NCBI GenBank assembly: GCA_014706295.1
Contig: JACSVZ010000004.1
Coordinates: forward strand, 13,154,484-13,218,483
DNA: 64,000 nucleotides
DNA from: Lycocorax pyrrhopterus obiensis
Taxonomy: Eukaryota > Chordata > Aves > Passeriformes > Paradisaeidae
Reading direction: 5' to 3'
The position numbers and the translations under genes are program-made. The notes under the pieces were generated by a model. That model saw nothing but the letters and a program-made list of their open reading frames with translations. It made no database searches and had not been told where the DNA came from. Each line of letters begins with the position of its first letter. Within the stretch, counting starts at the first letter, position 1. Positions 1-11,015 of the stretch are shown piece after piece.

Positions 1-605
1 AACTGGTTGCCTCATTATTCTCACTCTACTTCTAAAAAAAATATTCATCAAGGACTCCTATAAAAATATTTCCACCTGCAATAACAATCTGCCACAGCAC
101 TGGTGGAGTTTCCTGTTCTAGGAATAGAAAGTCTCGCAAATACTGAGCAAAAGGTAAACAGTGAAGAATGGTAAACATCCTGTTTAAAATCTGCCAGGTC
201 TAATAGTACAGTAGATGACAAGGCTCTAATTGATCAGATTACATCCTTGGTCTTTTTCCCACCAAACTGTGATAAACTTTCACACATCAGAGTTCAGTCG
301 CTGCCAGTGGCAGACTTTCCACCCAAGGTGAAAAAAAGCAGAAAATCCCAGCAACCCACTAGCCTGAAAAAAAACTACACTTTGTGTTATTGCTAGAGAA
401 AGCCCAGATTCATTACCCCCACAAATCTTTAACACTAATATCATGCAAGAACCCATAAAGCATAAGTATTGGCACCCTTTGCTGCCAAGTATCAGTTGGG
501 CTTTCATCAATCCAGTGGGAAAAGCTACATTGCTGGAGCTTGCTTGCTTCTTCAGCTCTAAAAGCAGCTGAAGACACACCACATTTTGTACTGCTTCATA
601 CTTAC
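1..605 (-). other. SDE2 intron 6 (partial)
   Basis: It starts at the GTAAGTATG donor at 605. No sequence like the expected final SAP-like exon was found here, so that exon lies left of the window. I see nothing else in the stretch. Confidence 0.75.
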
Positions 606-996
606 TGTGCTCTGTGACTGGTTTGTTTCCTGTGCCTTAGCAGGAACATTTTCTTGCTCTTGTTTCCGAGCTTGAGTCACTCCATTCTTTCCTTGGGCCT
701 CTTCCTTTGGGGGCTCTGTCGTTTTACTGTTTTCTTCAGCCGGAATTTCAGCCTGCCCAGTGCACACCTCTCCTTGCAGATCTCTTCCAGGACCTTCTGG
801 CTGCTCCAGTGGTTTCTCACTTGCACTGGTGGATGGACTGTCCTCTGCTGAAGCCACAGAGCTGCTTGAACACTCATCTGAATTTCCAACACTTTCATTG
901 GATCTGCTGCCTGATGGACAACTTCTGTCAGACGCACAAGGGGAGCCATCCTTGTCATCCTCACAGCCTGAGCCTGTGGCCTCATCCAATCCCGGC
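606..996 (-). CDS. SDE2: SDE2 coding exon 6
   Basis: 391 nt after a CTCTGCCAG acceptor. It opens [18 protein letters not shown] and runs as a Ser/Glu/Gln-rich acidic linker to ...NQSQST at a perfect GTAAGTATG donor, phase 0. It corresponds to the low-complexity region before the C-terminal SAP-like domain in vertebrate SDE2. Confidence 0.9.
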
Positions 997-3900
997 CTGG
1001 CAGAGGGAATATGTTACAAATTAACATGTATCTATTTTAACTTTTTTCTTTTAAATAATTCTTTTTAATTGCCACACTTCTCTTTCCAAAACCCACTTCA
1101 GAGAGACCTAAGGACCTACTCTAACAGCTGTTTAGGTTAGTTTAGTTAATGGAAGAGCTGTCGATATTGAACAGGATCTACAAACCCCCAAAACAGGTAC
1201 TACAGCATTCCCAACACAGAAATGACTGGAATCATTGACGTCTCTTTCATGTTACATTAGCTGAAAGATGCCAGGGAAGAAAAATAATCTTTTTAAGTTC
1301 ATTGTAAATATAACTCATCAATGAAGAAAATGACAATGGGAAGTTATAGAATATAATCATTTAAAAGGGGTGGGGGAAGAAAGTGTCTATTTTTGCAAGT
1401 GATGTTTCTCCGCTCCACCTGGGACAGAATTATAGGAATGCAGAAATGTTTACTTTCAGTTCTTTGATTTAATCAGTTCAATTTTCTTACTTCTATTTCA
1501 GTCTACATCTCAGACTAGATTCTGCTTACTTGGATGTATCTAAATTTTCATCCTGTTCAAGGCTTAAGACTTGAGTATAAAAACTTATATAAGGTATAAC
1601 TCTTACCAAGGACATTTTCTTTTTTCAGATTTTGTTTCATTCTTTCCAGGCTCACCGGGACGCTTCCGACTCTTGCCACTTTCTGACGACACTGCTTTGC
1701 TGGCAATAACCTGCAAGCCTTCAAACCAAATTTGAAAGTGAACTTCATCAGTACACGATTCATACATGTTGTAAATTCTACTTATCTTTTCACTTCAGAT
1801 GCAATTTAAAACACTAATGGAAAGAATCACTATTGCTGACATAGACTCAAAGCTTGAACATAAACCCAGTAGCAGCAAAAGCTTTCCTACATGGATTTAC
1901 TAAGGCACAGAGGCAATTAAAATTGGATTCCTGAACTGAACTATCAGGTTCTTCAATCCATTCAACCTCAAGTTTCACTATCTAGCTGACAGCAAGGGAA
2001 CACTATGGGGATAAATAAAGAAACTACAAAGACCAGGAAGTGAAACAAAGTATTCTGTAGTTGCATCCAATGTCAAGCTTTTATCTACAACCCCTTTATA
2101 GTTTCATTGTGTAATTCTTACAGCTCAACTAGCAACACCACCTTCACAGAATTTGGCTATTATGAGGTGACCTAGCAAAGCAAGGTGAAGCACCACTTCT
2201 ACTGTGTCACACTGTTCAATATAAGTGAACACACACTTCAGACAAAGAGGAAAAATTAAATCAAACAAATTTCCCTGAACTTAATTTTCATTCAATTGAA
2301 AGAAACCAATTTTTTTGTAAATTTTCCTACTGGAGTGAGGCTAGAGAGGCTTTGAAAGTGCTGCATGTTGTGAGGACAGAGTGAGGCCAGGCCGCAGTAC
2401 CGATGCGGAGGGACTCCTCCTGTCGCTCGGCCATCTCGCGGTACTGCCGCTCGTACTCGGGGTCGGTGAACGTGTGCCGCGGCTCCGCCAGCTTCCGCTG
2501 CAGCCTCTCCAGGCGCCTCTGCTCCTTCTCCGCCTCCCGCTCCGCCTGCTTCTTCACCCACTCAGCCATCCTGCACAGGACAGAACCACCAAAACGAGTG
2601 TTTCCAGCATCTGGTGTAATAGCAGTTCGCTGCTTTGCAATTACAGAATGCTTCCACCACCTGCTAGCATGGGAGACAATGGGAAAAGACAACATCACCC
2701 GGGGGAATCACCGAGGGAACAGACAGAGATTCTGCTACAGAGAAGAGAGTGGAGTTTATTTTGAAAGCCAGAAGCAGCAGTTAAGTTCACACATCCCTAA
2801 GACGGTGGTCTTGCAGCTTTAGAGAGAACTGTGAGAATTCCAGACGAGGAATCCAAGAGGTGCAGAACAGTCTCTCAGACGCAGGCCGCAGTAAAATCAC
2901 ATCTATTTTTGCAATAATAGAATTACAGTCAGGAGAGCCCTGTTGGCTTCCAGTCCACCTGCACCTAAGATTTCACTTTTGCTCTTTTTAGCATTCAAAA
3001 TACCATTCCATTGCTACAACAGGCGGTCATTTGGCCTCTTTTGTTAACAGTGAGCTACAGGATCAGGTTATTTTATAATTTCAGCTTCTGAGAAAATGCC
3101 TTACGCTTTTTCGTGGTTGACGTCCCGCAGTCTCCTCCCACTGAGATCCCGACAAGCCTCTCTGTTTGTTGTCTTCTCAATCTGAGCACCAAGGGCTCGC
3201 AGCATCGACCCAAACCCTGTCAGAGAAAGAAAGTAATCAGGAATTAGCTAAACAGAAACAAAAGGAGATGAGTTGGCACGCAACAGAAGGATAATCATGG
3301 AAAAAGAACACACAGAATTCAACACTTTCCCTCAATGTAACTGAAGTAAAGGGAAAATTAAAAGTTGCACAGTGTTATGCTAGAGAGCCCCCCAAAACAG
3401 ATTTCTATACAGTCCTCAGCTACTAATTACTCAGGGCAAGACTGTTAATTTCTCTCACTCAGCCCCACCTTATGCTGTCTCCAGCTGAAGAAAGACCCTC
3501 ATTTAACAAGCTCAAAGTGTGGATTAATAGCAACAGAATCCTTCATGCAACTGCAAAGTGCCAAGCACTGTTTTTGAACTGGAAACTGAAAAATCTGTAC
3601 TTTTCAGTGCCCTAAAAGGACCTTTAAGGAGTGCTATAAACAGGCCAGACAGCCTGCTGTACCGTGAGGCAAAAAAAGTATTGTGTTCAGCTAATAAACA
3701 CCTTCAGCAACACAGTTAAAATACTTCATCAATATAAGGAGTACAGCTTAGGTTGAATTCTTTAGCTCTTTGGCTACTTTGGCATCTTGGCCTTCATACG
3801 TATTTTTAAAATAAGAGAAGATAAAGTCAATTAGGTCACATAACACACTCAAATCACAGACTATCTGTACCTGAAATACTTGTCCTAAGTGATCACGAAT

Positions 3901-5334
3901 GAAACTTAGGAGCCTAAGACGACAGGTCCTTCTCAACACAATTTCAACTCTGAAGTCACTTTGGTGCATGTTACAGATTTCTACTAATAGAGATAAGCTG
4001 GAAAGGGATGTGAGGAAGATCTGGACTGCAGCTTCCCTGGTCAATCCTCAGCTTTGCACATACACTTCGGTTTCAGCTCAGAGACTTTGTATCAGTCACA
4101 CACGCAACAAGAGATCTGCCAATACCTGAGGGCTCCTGCTATCAGTATAGACTATGGCACAGCAGAAGTTTTTTAACCGAAGAATCTAATCACTGACAAG
4201 CAGTTTAAACAACAAACCTCCTTTTCCACCACAAAGCCTTGGCTCCAGGCTATAAACAACTCCACTCTGCAACTCATCTTCATCGTTGGCCAGTCGCCCG
4301 TTACACTTCACGTACAAGCTTTCTTCTGGGATGTTCTAAAGAAGCAGCAAAATTGAGTCAGATCATTGAGGCAGAGAAAACGAAACATTCTAACATGGAA
4401 AATCGTTAAGCAGTTGTGTTTTCTTCCTTCCAGAGGGGAGCAAAAATCTGAAAAGCATGAACACGCTCTATGGTGCTTGTTTTAATTCCTGGTTACCAAA
4501 GGATTGAACACAGTCTAAATCAGCTTGTAAACATGAACAGGGAAAAGCTGTACTATGGGAAAAATTCAGAAACAACTTGTGATGAACTGACCATAACCTT
4601 CATTCCCTGTCCTCCAGTGCTGCTGGTGGGAAAGAGATAGAGCCTGGGCAAGAGGGAAGGGAGAAGGAAAGGTGTTTTCAGCATTTCTTTTACCTCTCAC
4701 AATCCTACTCTGATCTTGACTGGTAATAAACTAAGCTCATTTCCCCAAGTCAAGTCTGTTTTGCCCGTGATGGTGACTGCTGAGAGATCTCCCCGCCTTT
4801 ATCTCGACTTTTGACCCTTTTTGTTACATTTTCTCTCCCCTGCCCAGCTGAGGAGAGGAGTGAGAGAACGGCTTTGGTGGGCGCCTGGCGTCCTGCCAGG
4901 GTCTACCCACCACAATGTGGATGTATATATATATAAACACACACATATATATAATGTAGATAAGAGGCTACAGGGCTCTCCTACAGCATCTTAGGGCTCT
5001 CCTGCTCAGCTAAGCGACAGCAACGAAAAGCAAGCTGCGCACAGCTGGGCATCGCGACCGCCCGTCAGTGGGTGCCGGAGCGGCCTCACGGCGGGCGGGC
5101 ACGGGCCGCGGGCGGCCTGCGCAGAGCCGCCGACACCGGAAGCGCAGCGCCTCCCGAGACCGAAGGGCCCCACACCCGCCTCCGGCCCCCCACTCCCCCG
5201 GCACTCACCAGCTCCCGGGCGCGGTCGCGGCGGAGGCAGAACACGGAGCCGCCCCCGGGGGGCAGCGGCAGCGGCCGCACCCGCGGCCCCAGCGGGTCCC
5301 GCACCCACAGCGGGCCCAGCCCCAGCGCCGCCAT
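606..5334 (-). CDS. SDE2: SDE2 (telomere maintenance / replication-stress and splicing factor), exons 1-6, 3' end off window
   Basis: Six exons (5334-5209, 4335-4218, 3216-3105, 2570-2401, 1718-1607, 996-606) join in frame through GT-AG junctions into 343 codons. Residues about 1-79 form the divergent ubiquitin-like domain, ending in the diagnostic LCGGKGG; in the family, cleavage after the GG releases a product starting with Lys80. Residues 82-118 include [16 protein letters not shown] and are nearly identical to vertebrate SDE2. Residues 119-155 are a charged helical stretch ([17 protein letters not shown]), and 213-343 are Ser/Glu-rich and probably disordered. The C-terminal SAP-like region is missing because the last exon lies left of base 1. 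Known family roles are PCNA-linked replication-stress response, telomere maintenance and intron-specific splicing, in the nucleus. The start ATG at 5334 has G at +4 and sits at the edge of a CpG-island promoter. Confidence 0.93.
997..1606 (-). other. SDE2 intron 5
   Basis: An AT-rich intron between exons 5 and 6 with no internal feature I can support. Confidence 0.85.
1607..1718 (-). CDS. SDE2: SDE2 coding exon 5
   Basis: 112 nt encoding [20 protein letters not shown] followed by [19 protein letters not shown] chose the acceptor TTTGAAG at 1720-1719 over the CTTGCAG 8 nt downstream because only it keeps the frame from exon 4 and gives the SDE2-like GLQ..ASK..S sequence. The donor is GTAAGAG. 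Basic clusters suggest a nuclear-localisation function. Confidence 0.87.
1719..2400 (-). other. SDE2 intron 4
   Basis: An AT-rich intron between exons 4 and 5. Nothing recognisable is inside. Confidence 0.85.
2401..2570 (-). CDS. SDE2: SDE2 coding exon 4
   Basis: 170 nt after a GTGCAG acceptor. It encodes [20 protein letters not shown] and continues to ...[13 protein letters not shown], a Lys/Arg/Glu-rich helical segment. It is strikingly GC- and CpG-rich (about 19 CpG in 170 nt by eye) between AT-rich introns. The donor is GTACTG. Confidence 0.93.
2571..3104 (-). other. SDE2 intron 3
   Basis: An intron between exons 3 and 4. Nothing recognisable is inside. Confidence 0.85.
3105..3216 (-). 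CDS. SDE2: SDE2 coding exon 3
   Basis: 112 nt after a CTGACAG acceptor. It encodes (G)[19 protein letters not shown] followed by [18 protein letters not shown], the most conserved block of SDE2, and ends at a GTAAGG donor with a split Ala codon. Confidence 0.96.
3217..4217 (-). other. SDE2 intron 2
   Basis: An intron between the ubiquitin-fold exon 2 and exon 3. Short ORFs in it match nothing I recognise. Confidence 0.85.
4218..4335 (-). CDS. SDE2: SDE2 coding exon 2 (ubiquitin-like C-terminal half, GG-K cleavage site)
   Basis: 118 nt bounded by a CTTTAG acceptor and a GTTTG donor. It encodes [15 protein letters not shown]..., ending [11 protein letters not shown]; the split Gly codon is completed in exon 3. 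YVKCNG and [13 protein letters not shown] are the family signature. Confidence 0.95.
4545..4914 (+). mobile_element. Avian endogenous retroviral LTR fragment
   Basis: The segment reads like the 3' part of a common avian ERVL-type LTR. It has a GTCCTCCAGTGCTGCTGGTG block, TTGACTGGTAATAAACTAA (a poly(A)-signal-like stretch), TTTCCCCAAGTC and TCTGTTTTGCCCGTGATGG, and it ends GGTGGGCGCCTGG...CCAGGGTCTACCCACCACA. The 5' part is missing or too diverged to place, and no internal retroviral coding region lies nearby. It sits in SDE2 intron 1, antisense to the gene. The family assignment rests on remembered consensus and the left boundary is approximate. Confidence 0.72.
4922..4954. repeat. TA/CA dinucleotide repeat
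   Basis: Alternating TA then CA then TA units directly follow the LTR end, in SDE2 intron 1. Confidence 0.85.
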
Positions 5335-5730
5335 CGCTCCGGCTCCGCGCGGTCACGTGACGCGAGGCGGGCGGGGCGCACAGGCCCCGCCCCCGCTCCC
5401 TCAGCCGCGCCCCGCCCCCGCCCGGCGCCTCTCGGTCCCTTTTTATCCCGTTTTATAGTTCGGGGTTTCTCGTGTGACCGGTTGAAGGCGAATCCAGGGA
5501 GCCCTGCCGTTCCCATTCGCGGGATTCGTGCAGCCCGCCGGGTTGTAAAGCCCTTCCAGAGCCCGTGACGGACGGAGCAGCGGGAAGCGCGCGCCGTGGC
5601 TCCCGCTGGCGGCGGCACCGGGAGCAGCAGCGGGAGCGGGAGCGCTCGTGCCCCCTCAGGGGAGGAAGGGGCCGCGGCGGCACCGCCGACCGCCGCCAAG
5701 TGCAGGAAGTGCAGCGGAGATGAGCAGCCC
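5000..5730 (-). promoter_or_regulatory. SDE2 CpG-island promoter
   Basis: Dense CpG DNA covers SDE2 exon 1 and its upstream flank. A perfect palindromic E-box, GTCACGTGAC (5352-5361), lies 18 bp upstream of the start codon. It is followed upstream by GC boxes (GCCCCGCCCCCG at 5383-5393 and GCCCCGCCCCCGCCC at about 5408-5422). No TATA box is at a convincing distance. A second CpG-rich peak (about 5560-5710) lies farther out and may serve divergent transcription. Confidence 0.8.
5209..5334 (-). CDS. SDE2: SDE2 coding exon 1
   Basis: 42 codons from the ATG at 5334 ([14 protein letters not shown]...), ending in ...DRAREL at a strong GTGAGTG donor (first intron base 5208), phase 0. It is very GC-rich because it lies in the promoter CpG island. 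It encodes the first half of the ubiquitin-like fold, the least conserved part of the protein. Confidence 0.88.
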
Positions 5731-5874
5731 TGCGTTGTTCGGTCAAACACGGTGCGGATTTCACGCAAGGATTTGCAGGGTGATGGAATTCTTCTCTGTG
5801 GATTCTTCGTCTTGTTTGCTCCCACATGGGGTTTTGCATGGGGATGGGAACAGGCTCGGAACTCTGGTATCTAG

Positions 5875-6605
5875 GGGCGATGCGCCTGGGTCCGGGCAAT
5901 CCCAGGCATGAGGACAGACTGGGAGATAAATTCATTGGGAGCTGCCCTGCGGAGAACGACATGGGGGCTCTTGTGGCTGAAAAGCTGGGCATGAGCCAGC
6001 AGTGTGTACTTGCAGTCCAGAAACCCACACACATCCTGGGCTGCATCAGGACAAGGACAGCTGGCAGGTCAAGGGAGGCGTTTCACCCCCATTCCCCTCA
6101 CGGCACCCCATCTGAAGGGCTGTGCCCGGCCCATCCTCAGCACAAGAAGGGCAGCCTGTTGGAGCGGATCCAGCAGGAAGATGCTCAGTGGAGGTGGAGC
6201 ACCTCAGCTATGAAGACAGGCTGAGAGAGCTGGGGTAGGTCAGCCTGGGGAAGAGCAGGCTCTGGGGAGGCCTCATTACAGCCTTCCAGGACTTAAAAGA
6301 GGCTTACAGAAAAGAGACAGAGGCAGATAGTGAAAGGACAAGGGGGAATGGTTTTAAACTATCAGAGCAGAGATTTAGATTAGATATTAGGAAGGAGTTC
6401 TTTACACAGAGGGTGGTGAGGCGCTGGCACAGGTTGCCCAGAGCAGCTGTGGATGCCGCATCCCTCTAAGTGTTCAGGGCCTGGTTGGATGGGGCTCTGA
6501 CCAACCTGGTCTAGTGGGTGGCATCCCTGCCCATGGCAGGGGGCTGGAAGGAGACGCTCTTTAAGGTCCCTTCCAGCCCAATCCTTTCTATGATTCTATG
6601 ATTTG
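5875..6605 (+). mobile_element. CR1 LINE fragment, 3' end
   Basis: Plus-strand CR1 homology starts near CTGGGTCCGGGCAATCCCAG and runs through ATGAGCCAGCAGTGTG, ATCCTGGGCTGCATCAGG and CTATGAAGACAGGCTGAGAG, then TTCCAGGACTTAAAAGAGGC and GGTGGTGAGGCGCTGGCACA. It ends in CTATGATTCTATGATT, the CR1 3' repeat. The translation shows the remnant end of the reverse-transcriptase ORF, but frameshifts break it. It is 5'-truncated and dead, and lies just upstream of the SDE2 CpG island. Confidence 0.92.
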
Positions 6606-9600
6606 ATTATGTAGTCACGTAAAATGTGTTTAAATCAGAGTGAAAGTTGATCTGGAGCAGGGCTCCACAGTCAGCTCTTCATGACATGTGGTAACTACCT
6701 GTAAGCAGGAAACTGAAGAATTGGTTAGGAAAAAAATCCCACTCTACCTGTTCAGGAAAGTTTGTTTACAGAGGTATGATGGTGATCCAGGCAGTGCAAC
6801 CATTGTACTCTTTGGTGGTTTCAAATCTCCTCCATGTCTTCAATACAACCATCTAGCTAGAGGATATTCGAAGGCAGGTTGCTCCCAGATGTCTCTGGTG
6901 GGAATTGTTTCAAACACTAGCAAAGATGTGGTTGGCCTGCCCTGAGATCTGCAGTGTGACACACCTGTCACTTTATTTCCAAATAACAATGTTACCTGCA
7001 GTGCCTTTTTGTTTAATAGCAGCATGGGCAAGGACTATTGCTCACGGTGTCATCTGCCCGCTTCAGGTGTGTCCCCACCCTAGGTGGGGGCTTCCCTGCC
7101 AGGGTGGCACCTGGCACCTTGAAAATCCCTGTTAGCAAGTGAGATAGGTTTCTGTGCTGAAGCCTGCAGCTGAATTCAGCTCTCAAGCATGGTGCTGTTT
7201 TAGGAAGATGGGGGCTGTGTCTGAGCTGCTTGGCTGCTCCTGAAAGTTTGGTGATGTGGCTGTCCCGCCTTTTCAGCTTACTGAAGAGCTGTGCTGCCTG
7301 GCCAGGCCTGTGCCAGCATGGATAAGTGGCTCTCGTGCTTGGCTGTCTTAAGCTGATGTGATAAAGAAGGAGGAAGCTGGGGAACAAAGAGGCAGAGAGA
7401 TGACTTGAAGTGGAGACTTAAAAATGTAAACAAATGAGTAATAACTTAATTAAGGGGATCTCCCGATGGGTTTGTCTTGGCCAGCTCGCAAATCAAACAT
7501 CACCCACCATTTCTTACACTGTAATTTTAGCTAAAATATTTTTGTAAAGGATTCTGACCCAGTCCAGACAATCCCTTACTGTCTTTATTTGCTGTTACAA
7601 GTTGATACTTCTGAATTATGTGTCACGTTGACACAGTGAAGCCATTCAAGCCCTATGTGTCTGTAGCCTGCAAAAGCTGTGGTTATTTTTTGCTGGATCG
7701 GGGCCAAATTCAGTTGACATTGTATTTTGAGTCACGTGGTACTGCTTGTTTCACTTATAATCACGTGCCATATCTGTGGCATACCACCTGATGTTAAATT
7801 CCACTAGATTTGGGGTATTTTTATTCACTTGCAGTACCTGATTGAAATGTAATTGGTGAATGTGAGGTATGCATGTATATATATGCAGATGAATAAGTAT
7901 TTTCTTAGGTCTGTGGGATTTCTCTTGCATTCTGAGGGCATGAATCATTTCCTCCTCTGAAACTCCTGTTCTTGGCATGGAGGGTGTGGAGCTTGCCAGT
8001 ACAGGCCAAATAGGTGGAGTTGTCCAGGAAAGAGTTGGGCCGCAGAACTGCCCTGTGGATGTTCTGAATCAGTGTAATTCACAGGTTGTTTGAGCCGTGG
8101 CTTTTCGGAATATTTCAGTCTACTCTTTTATCTCTGGGGTTTTTTTGTCATCACAGTGAAAAGTGGACCCAAAAAGAGGCCCCAGTGCATCCTGAGAGAT
8201 GTCCATCCATGACAGCAACCTGTCATTCCTAGCTGACACCCGGATTCTGCCTGCAGGATAGAGCTGCGATACCCTGAGAGCAGGAGAGCTGACAGCAGTG
8301 GAGTCGTACTGACATAGATCGGGCCCTTTGCAGATCGTACATCACCACCTCACAGGTGGTTTTGGGCTACTAGTGCCATTCTCTGTCCAGTGCTGGGGCC
8401 TGTGTTTGGGTGATTGCATCTATGAGGCTTGCCCAGATCCTTGCACATAGTCAGACCACAAGCAAGCAGCATTTAGCAGGCAGAGGAGTGGTTTTCTTTC
8501 AGCTCAGCCCTACAGCAGACCCCGCTCTCAGGATTTATGCAATGCCGTTTAGTGGGTGCCACGTTCATGTCAGTGGGCGAGTGTTCCTGTGTCTCTTGTT
8601 CTTGATTATGCTTCTATTCCTAGAACTCATCAAAAGTCTATTGCCGTGCTCCTCACACAAAAGTCTAAATAAGTCAAAAGGGCTGTTATTATAATTTCCC
8701 ATTTGAAACGTATTTTATGAGAAATGCTATTCTCTTGGTAAAACAGTGAACACTCTCTGATTCTGCAGTGGTGCTTTAGCCTTAGTTACTAAATCGTGCT
8801 TGCCACTTTTCATTTAGAAAGGATTTCACAGACATAATTAATTAAACCTGACAGTATCCTTGTGGGATAAGTAAGTACTCTGACTATATCAATGGTGACA
8901 CTCAGGCAAACTGGTTATACCACCTTCTCTAGTCAGTCAAAGGATCAAGTCTAGAATTTAAAACTTCCTGCTATCTTGACATAATTCAAGAGACGAGACC
9001 ACCCATCCTTTTCGTATTTCATCCTGATATCCATGTGTGTGATGCCTGAGATAGTGGGTGGGGTTCTGTGGCCTGCAGGGTGCAGTGTGGGAGACCAGGC
9101 TGTGATCTGCTTCAAACCTATTACTTGATTTAACATGGAACACAGATTTTTCAGTCTATCTGGAACCATCAGATGTGTAACTGTCATAACACTGCTATTC
9201 CTTCACTTGTTCATTCATTTACCCTCATTGTTTCCTCCAGTATGTTCCATTTCAGTGGTAGTATCAGTGCTTCCCAGTGTATTTTAACGGTCTGCCAAGA
9301 CCAGGATCACATTGTGCACGACTGTAATGAGGAAAGAGTAAGGTACTCGCTGGCCCTTGTCTTCTAATGACACCTGAAAGACACCTGTGGGAGTGAAGAA
9401 CACAAACCCAGTTGTTCACGAGGTGCCCAGATTAGCAAAGGATGGGTCAAAAGTTGTTCTGATAAGAATTTGGTATTTCTCACTTCTAAAAATGCTCCTA
9501 GCCACAGGTAAGAGAAAGGATGAAAGACTTCACTAAAAGTATGAAACAGATGCGTATGTTCCTTTTAGAACATTCTAAATGTGCAAAGATATTAACAAAG

Positions 9601-10670
9601 GTGAATTTTGTCCACTGAGGTCACTTCCAAAATTTGAAAATATGTCCTTTAAGAGTGGGGGGTTTGTCTGCTAGGCAGTCAGTCATGTACTATCGCAAAT
9701 ATATGGAACTGGATCATCTGGATATGTTTTCTTTTACATTTTAATGGTATCCCGGAGGGTAAATTCCACATAATGTATTTGCAATTAAATGTGTTACATG
9801 CTTTCGTATTATTTTTGAATGGAGGATCAGGACAGGATGAAAAGAAACCTGTGTGTGCATGTTCTTAGGACAATAACTAAGAAGTTGTATGACATGAGGG
9901 AACATTTGTGACTTCAGACACTATTACATCATGTTGTTTGACAAAAATGTAATTAACTGTAATGAATCTAAGCTGATATTTGCAAGTGCAGTTTCCTGCC
10001 AAATGTCAATAGTCATCTGCTTCAGTTTCTGTGTCATTGGCGAAATGGGGAGAGACAGGGTGTTAAGATACCTGATACTGGGCTGGGAGCAGGTGGGGGA
10101 GAAATAGAAATGTTACTTATACATTGTATGAATGCAATAGCTACTGTTTAATATACTTATTGTCTCACAGGGAATGCCTAGATATCAATCTCTGAACAAG
10201 TCTGTGGTGAGTAGCTGGATTTCTTTATTCTTATAGCCCATAGTTGTTACTAGTGCGGATACTTAGAGACAATCAAGATTTTAAGGTAATTCCAAACCAG
10301 ATTTTACCCTCACATTGGTCTCTTTGTTGTGCTTAATACCTTTGTCTCCATCCTGTGCAGGGATATTTAAAGTGTGAGTTCTTTCAGGAGAGGAACATGC
10401 ACTGCTCTACACATACACATGTGAAGAACCTGAGAAACCAAGGTCCCTCTTTGTTTGGCCATAAATATCTTCAGCAGAGTCAGCCTTGTTAGTGTTGTTG
10501 ATAGTAATTTGAAATTTGGCAGCAATAATTTGAAATGAATTGGCTAATTAGACACCCAGGTAATATTGAAGAAGGTAACACTTCAGGTTCTAAGAATTCC
10601 TTAACCTTGTGTTTTCTCAGCTTTGCTAGTCTGAATGCCTAGATTTGGTGTCTGTTCTGGTTAATTTTAA
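6606..10670. other. Intergenic, no gene seen
   Basis: AT-rich DNA between SDE2 and H3-3A. ORFs are short and unrecognised. A small near-palindrome, CCCCACCCTAGGTGGGG, is at about 7073-7089. I see nothing else I can support. Confidence 0.6.
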
Positions 10671-10998
10671 CCAAATACAGCTGGAGAGTGCTGAATGGGT
10701 CACTTGTAGTGAACAGTATATTTTATAGGAGAACAATACCAAAAAGAGGTCTCTGCCTCTCTACTTTTGCTCTCCCTCTAATGAAGCTTTTAATTACAGC
10801 TCGCAGAGACACTGTGCTTAATCACTAAATCTCTGCGTAGGGACTGGATTTTAGTTTCCTAATTGGCACCTGTATGTTTGACAACTTCACAAAAATCCAA
10901 AGCTAAGAGTGACCATAAGATATGAAATGTGTATATTATATACAAGGTAGATCTCCATTGTCTGTCAGACCCCTACGCCTTAAAATTTTTAAGAAACA

Positions 10999-11015
10999 GG
11001 AGAGAGAGAGAGAGA
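10999..11015. repeat. (AG)n microsatellite
   Basis: About eight consecutive AG units in AT-rich intergenic DNA. Confidence 0.85.

Larger units (their letters stand above)
4336..5208 (-). other. SDE2 intron 1
   Basis: It runs from the GTGAGTG donor at 5208 to the CTTTAG acceptor. It contains an LTR fragment (about 4545-4914) and a TA/CA simple repeat (4922-4954). Confidence 0.88.

Noticed and set aside
1711..1713. Alternative acceptor CTTGCAG for SDE2 exon 5
   Set aside because: It looks stronger than the chosen site but shifts the frame from exon 4 and loses the GLQ match to vertebrate SDE2.
5205..5825. 206-codon minus-strand ORF over the SDE2 promoter
   Set aside because: It overlaps SDE2 exon 1 in another frame within the CpG island; Arg/Ala/Pro-rich by composition.
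7073..7089. Near-palindrome CCCCACCCTAGGTGGGG
   Set aside because: Imperfect, isolated and without a context that suggests function.
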